Assembly (NCBI GenBank): GCA_023663185.1
Contig: JAMPHY010000007.1
Location: forward strand, 95,297 to 159,296
Origin: Clostridiales bacterium
Lineage (GTDB): Bacteria > Bacillota > Clostridia > Lachnospirales > Lachnospiraceae
Length of the DNA stretch: 64,000 bases
Direction: 5' to 3'
Positions 58,901-64,000 of this stretch are shown piece after piece (within the stretch, counting starts at the first letter, position 1; the number at the start of each line of letters is the position of its first letter). The translations under genes were made by a program, and so were the position numbers. Below the pieces are notes generated by a model. It was not told the origin of the DNA. It was given only the letters and a program-made list of their open reading frames with translations, and searched no databases.

Positions 58901-60787
58901 ATGGACAGCATGAGAGAAGAAAGACTCCGACAAAAATACGCATCTTCTGTGGCAGCTTCAGATGGTAAGAAGGTAATAAATGTCGGCAACAGACGGAACA
59001 TGGGCGCGGCAATGGGCGCAAAAGGGAAACCACAAAATATGGGAAGGACGATAGCGAGACTGCTTCGTTATCTCTCAGGAGAGTGCGCCCTGCTTATAGC
59101 CGCATTAATCTGCGTCGTTCTGTATACGGTTACGACGCTTGCCGCGGCATATATGCTGCGCCCTATTATGAATAGGTTTCTCTATTATGATGCGGCGGAG
59201 ATGGATTTGAGCGGAAGGATTGCCGGACTTGCTGGCGGCATAGCGTTTATGGCGGTGATTTATGGGATATCGGTTCTTACTCAATGGCTGCAGCAGCGGA
59301 TTATGCTTACGGTTTCGCAGCGTTCATTAAAGAAAATGCGCAGCGAGCTTATGGATAAACTCCAGACTATGCCTATCAGTTTCTTTGATACGAATCCTGT
59401 CGGAGATATCATGAGCCGCTTTACCAATGATGTCGATACCGTCGGGGAGATGCTTAATACGACGCTTATCCAGATGATTTCCGGCGCGATTACCATTATC
59501 GGCACGGTTGTTTTGATGCTTTATACCAATCTGATTTTGGGCGGGCTTACGCTTATCATGACGCCGGTGCTTGCTTATGTCAGCAAGCTTATCATTAAGA
59601 AGGGAAGAAGCGCGTATGCGGCGCAGCAGCAGGCGCTTGGAATGATGGGCGGTTTTTCGGAGGAAATGCTTTCAGGACAGAAGGTGGTAAAAATATTTAA
59701 CCACGAGCAGACGGCGATGGAAGAGTTTGACTATATCAATAATGTACTGGTTGAAGCGCAGATTAAGGCGCAGTTTCGATCCGGCATTATCGGACCGGTC
59801 ACGCACCAGCTTTGCAATGTGTCTTATGCTTTGACCTCGTGCATAGGCGGTATTCTTGTAATTACGCAGGGTTTTGATATCGGCGGGCTGGCGATTTCCT
59901 TAAATTATACCCGCAAGTTCAACCAGCCCATCAATGAGATTTCCATGCAGATGAATACGGTATTCTCTGCGCTTGCCGGAGCTGAGAGAGTATTTAATCT
60001 TCTGGATATGGAATCGGAAAAACCCGATACCGAAGCGGCGAATATGAAAGCGATTAGGGGCGAAATCGTTCTTGATAAAGTATGCTTCGGCTATGTGCCG
60101 GGAAGTCCGGTATTGCATGATATTTCACTTTATGCAAAGCAGGGGCAGAAGATTGCCTTTGTCGGTTCGACGGGGGCGGGAAAGACTACAATCACTAATC
60201 TGCTTTCGCGTTTCTATGAGATTGAAGAAGGGACGCTTACGATTGACGGCGTGCCTATTGAAAAGATTGACCGCGCATTCCTACGTTCAAATATTGCGAT
60301 GGTTTTACAGGATACGCACCTTTTTACAGGGACGGTCATGGAGAATATCCGATATGGACGGCTTGACGCAACGGACGATGAGGTGGTGGAAGCGGCGAAG
60401 ATAGCGTCAGCACATTCGTTTATCTTACAGTTGCCGGAAGGATACAATACAATGCTGGAAAACGACGGCGCCAATCTTTCACAGGGGCAGAGACAGCTCT
60501 TGGGAATTGCCCGCGCCGCAATCAGCCGTGCGCCTATACTGGTGCTTGACGAGGCGACCAGTTCTGTTGATACGCGTACTGAGCGGCATATCGAAGAAGG
60601 TATGAATGCGCTTATGGAGAACCGTACCACTTTTGTTATCGCACATCGACTTTCCACTGTCAGAAAGGCGGACGCTATTATGGTGCTTGAGCATGGACGT
60701 ATCATAGAACGCGGCACGCATGAAGAACTGCTTATGCAGAATGGCAGATACGCGGATTTGTATAATGAGATTATTGAATTGGAATAA
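58901..60787 (+). CDS. heterodimeric ABC exporter, catalytically competent subunit
   Basis: A 628-residue half-transporter with a 45-residue basic N-terminal extension, six helices (about 60-350) and an ATPase domain: Walker A GSTGAGKTT, Walker B ILVLDEATSSVD and the H-loop VIAHR, all canonical. The signature is the variant NLSQGQRQL. With the 57159 subunit it makes one good and one degenerate ATP site. It starts at ATG 58901 after AAGGAGG located in the end of its partner gene. A strong terminator follows at 60793. Confidence 0.94.
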   Translation: MDSMREERLRQKYASSVAASDGKKVINVGNRRNMGAAMGAKGKPQNMGRTIARLLRYLSGECALLIAALICVVLYTVTTLAAAYMLRPIMNRFLYYDAAEMDLSGRIAGLAGGIAFMAVIYGISVLTQWLQQRIMLTVSQRSLKKMRSELMDKLQTMPISFFDTNPVGDIMSRFTNDVDTVGEMLNTTLIQMISGAITIIGTVVLMLYTNLILGGLTLIMTPVLAYVSKLIIKKGRSAYAAQQQALGMMGGFSEEMLSGQKVVKIFNHEQTAMEEFDYINNVLVEAQIKAQFRSGIIGPVTHQLCNVSYALTSCIGGILVITQGFDIGGLAISLNYTRKFNQPINEISMQMNTVFSALAGAERVFNLLDMESEKPDTEAANMKAIRGEIVLDKVCFGYVPGSPVLHDISLYAKQGQKIAFVGSTGAGKTTITNLLSRFYEIEEGTLTIDGVPIEKIDRAFLRSNIAMVLQDTHLFTGTVMENIRYGRLDATDDEVVEAAKIASAHSFILQLPEGYNTMLENDGANLSQGQRQLLGIARAAISRAPILVLDEATSSVDTRTERHIEEGMNALMENRTTFVIAHRLSTVRKADAIMVLEHGRIIERGTHEELLMQNGRYADLYNEIIELE

Positions 60788-60792
60788 TGTGA

Positions 60793-60822
60793 AATCCCAT
60801 ACCAGCGGTGTGGGATTTTTTT
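60793..60822 (+). terminator. intrinsic terminator of the ABC exporter pair
   Basis: AATCCCATACC (60793-60803) pairs with GGTGTGGGATT (60807-60817) through 11 bp with one G-T pair, a 3-nt loop and a run of seven T. Clear rho-independent terminator. Confidence 0.92.
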
Positions 60823-60888
60823 CGTCATAATATACCAACTGTGTGTTTACGGTGTTTGGCGATTATAATATAATCAGCATAGATACGG

Positions 60889-60907
60889 AAGTTGTAATAC
60901 TCAACTT
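60889..60907. promoter_or_regulatory. dyad upstream of the XRE/ABC pair
   Basis: AAGTTG (60889-60894) and CAACTT (60902-60907) form a 6-bp inverted repeat with 7-nt spacing. Upstream lies GATTATAATATAAT (60861-60874), holding a good -10 box. Possible operator for the XRE regulator at 60999. Confidence 0.4.
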
Positions 60908-60998
60908 GTAAAGTATTCCGCCGCACAGGTGTAAATATTAGGTGACAGCATATGATAGTTTCGCAATTACCTATAAAGTACAGTGAAAGGAAGGTCTT

Positions 60999-62126
60999 AT
61001 GATGAATATAAAGTTGTCTGATAATATCCGTAAGTATCGTAAAGCGCGCAATCTGACGCAACAGCAGCTTGCTGATGCGCTTGGCGTTACCGTGGGGGCG
61101 GTATATAAGTGGGAAGCAGCGTTATCCATGCCGGATATCAGCCTGCTTATTGAACTGGCGGATTTTTTTGACACTTCGGTTGACGCCCTGTTGGGATATG
61201 AAATTAAGGATAATAAGTATGAAACAGTAATTGCGCAGCTTAAAGAATGTATATATAATAACGACAGAAATGGTCTTGCTGAGGCGGATAAGGCGCTTAT
61301 ACGATATCCGAATAGCTTTGAGATTGTTTATAATAGCGCCCAGATGTATTATCTGTTTGGGTTTACGCCCTATGATGAAAAACTGCTTAGGCGCTCAATC
61401 GAATTGATGGAGCGTTCCATAGTTTTAATCGGGCAGAATACGGATTCTAAGATAAGTGAGCTTTCTATATATAGGGATATGGCGAGTATTTATTCGCTTT
61501 TGAGTGAAAATGACAAGGCTGTCGGAATTTTGGAAAAACATAATCCATGCGGGGTGTTTAATGATTATATTGGAGTCTATCATGGGTATGCTTTTAAACA
61601 GGATTCAAAAGCAGGAGCTGCGTCCGGATATGAACACAAGCCGGAAGATGAGAGCGAAGCGATAAAGTATTTGTCGATGGCGCTTATGGATAATGTTATC
61701 TCGATGTTTAGGATTTATGAGGGCTATTATAGCGTATTTCTAAAAAAAGGAAAGCTTTCTTCGGCTGTCGAAGTTAATAAATTTCTTCTGGGATTTCTGG
61801 AAGGGCTTAAAGAAGAAGGAAAAGGCTGTTTTTTAGATAAGGAAATCATAAGCTTTTATATCAGCGCCGCCGCGCTTCAAATTGAGCTTGGGGATAGTGA
61901 AGAAGCGCGCAGACATTTGCAGGTAGTCAAAAGAATGTCGGACGAGTATGACATTTCGGCAGCAGACGATGTGAACAGCATACGTTTTGTTTCCATAAAT
62001 GAACAGCAAAAAATCTATGATAATCTGGGAGATACACTTGAAGAATGTATACAAAACCAGATGAAAAAATCTGAAAGTGATGAACTTCGGGCGTTATGGG
62101 AGGAAGTTAATGATGGAGAAGAATAA
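60999..62126 (+). CDS. XRE-family regulator with helical-repeat sensor domain
   Basis: A 375-residue regulator. The Cro/C1 helix-turn-helix covers residues 6-62 (RKARNLTQQQLADALGVTVGAVYKWE). The remaining 300 residues are helical and repeat-like (TPR-type spacing of tyrosines, alanines and leucines), as in regulators that bind small peptides or proteins. It starts at ATG 60999 or 61002 after AAAGGAAGG. The ABC exporter gene begins inside its last 17 nt, so the regulator probably controls export of, or resistance to, its own ligand. The ligand is unknown. Confidence 0.88.
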   Translation: MMNIKLSDNIRKYRKARNLTQQQLADALGVTVGAVYKWEAALSMPDISLLIELADFFDTSVDALLGYEIKDNKYETVIAQLKECIYNNDRNGLAEADKALIRYPNSFEIVYNSAQMYYLFGFTPYDEKLLRRSIELMERSIVLIGQNTDSKISELSIYRDMASIYSLLSENDKAVGILEKHNPCGVFNDYIGVYHGYAFKQDSKAGAASGYEHKPEDESEAIKYLSMALMDNVISMFRIYEGYYSVFLKKGKLSSAVEVNKFLLGFLEGLKEEGKGCFLDKEIISFYISAAALQIELGDSEEARRHLQVVKRMSDEYDISAADDVNSIRFVSINEQQKIYDNLGDTLEECIQNQMKKSESDELRALWEEVNDGEE

Positions 62127-63903
62127 TCGTGTCCACAACCATAATCGCAACCACAGCAGAAGTTACAACTATAATCATACTGATACCCATATCCAGCCTG
62201 AAAGCTACAGACAATACATAGCGGAATTTTATAAGGGAAATAAGCTGGTGTATTTTCTCATGGTTTTGTCTGCGGCTCTGATAAGTACCTTGAATTTATT
62301 CGTTGCATGGCTCATGCAGCAGATGGCAGACGCGGTATCAGGAGTCTCAGGTGCACTTGAAATAAATACGCTTGCCATATTGACTGTATTAGTCATTGCA
62401 TTGGTCATACCGCTTAAGGCGCTTAAATACATATCAGAACCGAAGTTTATGCAAAAGGCAATGACGCAGTTTAAAAACTTTGCTTTTCAGAAACTTATGC
62501 AGAAAAATATCGCATCATTCCATAATGAAACGACGTCGGTATATCTTTCAGCGTTTTCAAACGATTTGGCGACAATCGAAACAAACTATCTTGAGATGCA
62601 ATGTGAACTTGCCTTTAGTCTGATATGGGCGAGCGGTGCGCTGGTATTAATGTTATTATATAGCCCTATTCTGACGCTGGCGGCAGTTTTTTTCCTGATT
62701 ATGCCAATGATAGCGTCAATGCTAACAGGAAAATATCTTGCTGCAGCACAGAAGGAAGTGTCTGCGAAAAATGCGGAATTTGTCGCAACATTTAAAGATG
62801 CGTTAAGCGGATTTTCAGTTATAAAAGGCTTCGGGGCGGAAAATGCTGCGCTGGGACTTTTGACACAAAGCAGTATAGCGGTTGAAAATTCAAAATGCAA
62901 AAAAAGGAAAGTCAGCATAGTTATCTCGACAATCAGTAACATCGCAGGTCTTATGTCGCAGCTTGGGACATTTCTTACAGGAGCTGTGTTGGCTTTATCG
63001 GGCAGGGCTATTACTCCCGGTGTTCTTATTGCGTTTATAAGTTTGACGGGGGCGTTAATTAGTTCCATACGGACCGTTCCTGAACTGTTTGCTGACAAGA
63101 AGGCAGCCGCAGAACTTATATATAAGATAGTATCATCATTAGAGTCTAATGTATCTGATGAGAGGGCTGATATTCCGAACCGCTTAAATCAGGGAATTTT
63201 TATTAATCATTTAAGCTTCGGATACGAGCAGGGGCATGAGATTTTACACGATATAGATATGTCTTTTGAAGCGGGTAAAAGTTATGCCATTGTCGGAAGC
63301 TCAGGCAGCGGTAAATCCACTTTGCTTAATCTGCTGATGTCGGCGTATCACGATTACAGCGGTACAATCTGTTTTGATGATTATGAACTTCGAGATATAA
63401 ATAGCAGTTCGCTTTATGGGCTGGAGTCCATGATTGAACAGAATGTTTTTGTATTTGACGCTTCCATAAGGGACAATATTACTATGTTCAGGGAGTTTAA
63501 GGCAGAAGACATAAACAACGCCATCACATTGTCAGGATTATCCGAACTGATTGCGCGGCATGGGGAAGATTATATGTGTGGCGAAAACGGGCGCGGTCTT
63601 TCCGGCGGCGAAAAACAACGTATATCCATCGCGCGAAGCTTGCTGCAGAAATCGTCTGTTTTGCTTGCTGATGAAGTGACGGCTGCGCTTGATGCGCAGA
63701 CCGCCTATCAGGTTGTGAACGATATATTAAAGCTTAAGGACATTACCCGCATTATAGTGACGCATACTCTGACAGAATCACTGTTGCAAAAATATGACAC
63801 GATTGTCGTTTTGAAAGATGGTCGCATAATCGAAAAAGGCACATTCGATGAACTGATGGTGCGTAAGGGGTATTTCTACGCGCTTTATACAGTGGCGCAG
63901 TAG
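62110..63903 (+). CDS. ABC exporter half-transporter with Asn/His-rich N-terminus
   Basis: A 597-residue exporter. The first 30 residues are very rich in H, N and Y (NHNRNHSRSYNYNHTDTH), unlike the rest of the protein. Six membrane helices follow (about 45-310), then an ATPase domain with Walker A GSSGSGKST, signature GLSGGEKQRISIARSL, Walker B VLLADEVTAALD and the H-loop IVTHTL. It probably works as a homodimer, since no partner is visible in the window. It starts at ATG 62110 after GGGAGGAAG and overlaps the regulator gene by 17 nt. The polar tail could bind metal ions; this is a guess. Confidence 0.9.
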   Translation: MMEKNNRVHNHNRNHSRSYNYNHTDTHIQPESYRQYIAEFYKGNKLVYFLMVLSAALISTLNLFVAWLMQQMADAVSGVSGALEINTLAILTVLVIALVIPLKALKYISEPKFMQKAMTQFKNFAFQKLMQKNIASFHNETTSVYLSAFSNDLATIETNYLEMQCELAFSLIWASGALVLMLLYSPILTLAAVFFLIMPMIASMLTGKYLAAAQKEVSAKNAEFVATFKDALSGFSVIKGFGAENAALGLLTQSSIAVENSKCKKRKVSIVISTISNIAGLMSQLGTFLTGAVLALSGRAITPGVLIAFISLTGALISSIRTVPELFADKKAAAELIYKIVSSLESNVSDERADIPNRLNQGIFINHLSFGYEQGHEILHDIDMSFEAGKSYAIVGSSGSGKSTLLNLLMSAYHDYSGTICFDDYELRDINSSSLYGLESMIEQNVFVFDASIRDNITMFREFKAEDINNAITLSGLSELIARHGEDYMCGENGRGLSGGEKQRISIARSLLQKSSVLLADEVTAALDAQTAYQVVNDILKLKDITRIIVTHTLTESLLQKYDTIVVLKDGRIIEKGTFDELMVRKGYFYALYTVAQ

Positions 63904-63946
63904 AATTAAGTAATTGAAAATGTAAAAATGTTTTTAAAATTTCTAC

Positions 63947-63976
63947 TTTACAGAATTACAACAACTATGCTATGAT
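63947..63976 (+). promoter_or_regulatory. promoter for a gene beyond the window
   Basis: TTTACA (63947-63952), 18 nt, TATGAT (63971-63976). It faces out of the window. No coding frame begins before the end at 64000. Confidence 0.5.
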
Positions 63977-64000
63977 TAATAAAACATATCTGGGAGTCTT

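Overview
The window looks like a chromosomal segment of a moderately AT-rich Gram-positive anaerobe, most likely a gut Clostridia/Lachnospiraceae-type bacterium. The evidence is AGGAGG-type ribosome binding sites, lipoproteins with Gram-positive lipoboxes, no outer-membrane genes, YesM/YesN-type two-component control of sugar genes, a class I lysyl-tRNA synthetase, and paired DinF/NorM-like MATE pumps. This placement is inferred from gene content, not from a search. No rRNA, tRNA, CRISPR array, transposase or phage gene was seen.

Layout. 1-12.2 kb is a mixed accessory region. It holds the 3' part of a class I LysRS gene, an AAA ATPase-nuclease gene flanked by two copies of a hairpin repeat, an XRE repressor, and a three-gene operon whose first product is a membrane-tethered cholesterol-dependent-cytolysin (CDC) fold protein. 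These are followed by a GH42 beta-galactosidase, a third hairpin copy, a nucleotidyltransferase with a frameshifted small ORF behind it, a lipoprotein, and a Panacea/SocA-type toxin-antitoxin pair with a textbook operator. 12.2-16.4 kb carries a TSUP-transporter/polyprenol-kinase fusion, then a MarR - CDP-alcohol phosphatidyltransferase pair and a MATE pump.

16.4-30.2 kb is a Gram-positive polysaccharide utilisation locus. A YesN/YesM two-component system diverges from an ABC sugar importer (binding protein and two permeases, no ATPase), GH88, YesL-like (DUF624), a cytosolic beta-sandwich protein, heparinase II/III and DUF2264. None of the enzymes shows a signal peptide, so uronic-acid oligosaccharides are probably imported first and then cut inside the cell.

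30.2-42.9 kb is a defence island. It contains a stand-alone Septu system (ptuA-ptuB), divergent from a type I restriction-modification operon (hsdM-hsdS-membrane protein-hsdR), a DUF1016/YhcG nuclease and an AlbA_2/GHKL ATPase protein. Decayed sequence lies at its left edge and between its genes.

42.9-64 kb returns to ordinary functions: GNAT plus MATE; an LnrLMN-like ABC-2 transporter with its own histidine kinase and LuxR-type regulator; an orphan Phd/YefM antitoxin; a 134-nt cruciform sequence; the complete pstSCAB-phoU-phoB-phoR operon behind a Pho box; a heterodimeric ABC exporter; and an XRE/helical-repeat regulator with another ABC exporter.

The most unusual content is the CDC-fold operon at 3.1-6.6 kb. 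It encodes a pore-former-like domain lacking the cholesterol-binding undecapeptide, carried outside the cell on a coiled-coil/transmembrane stalk, next to a second protein with the same stalk but no CDC domain, all beside an XRE regulator. The hairpin family at 1.55, 3.07 and 8.74 kb and the arrangement of the defence island are secondary points of interest.
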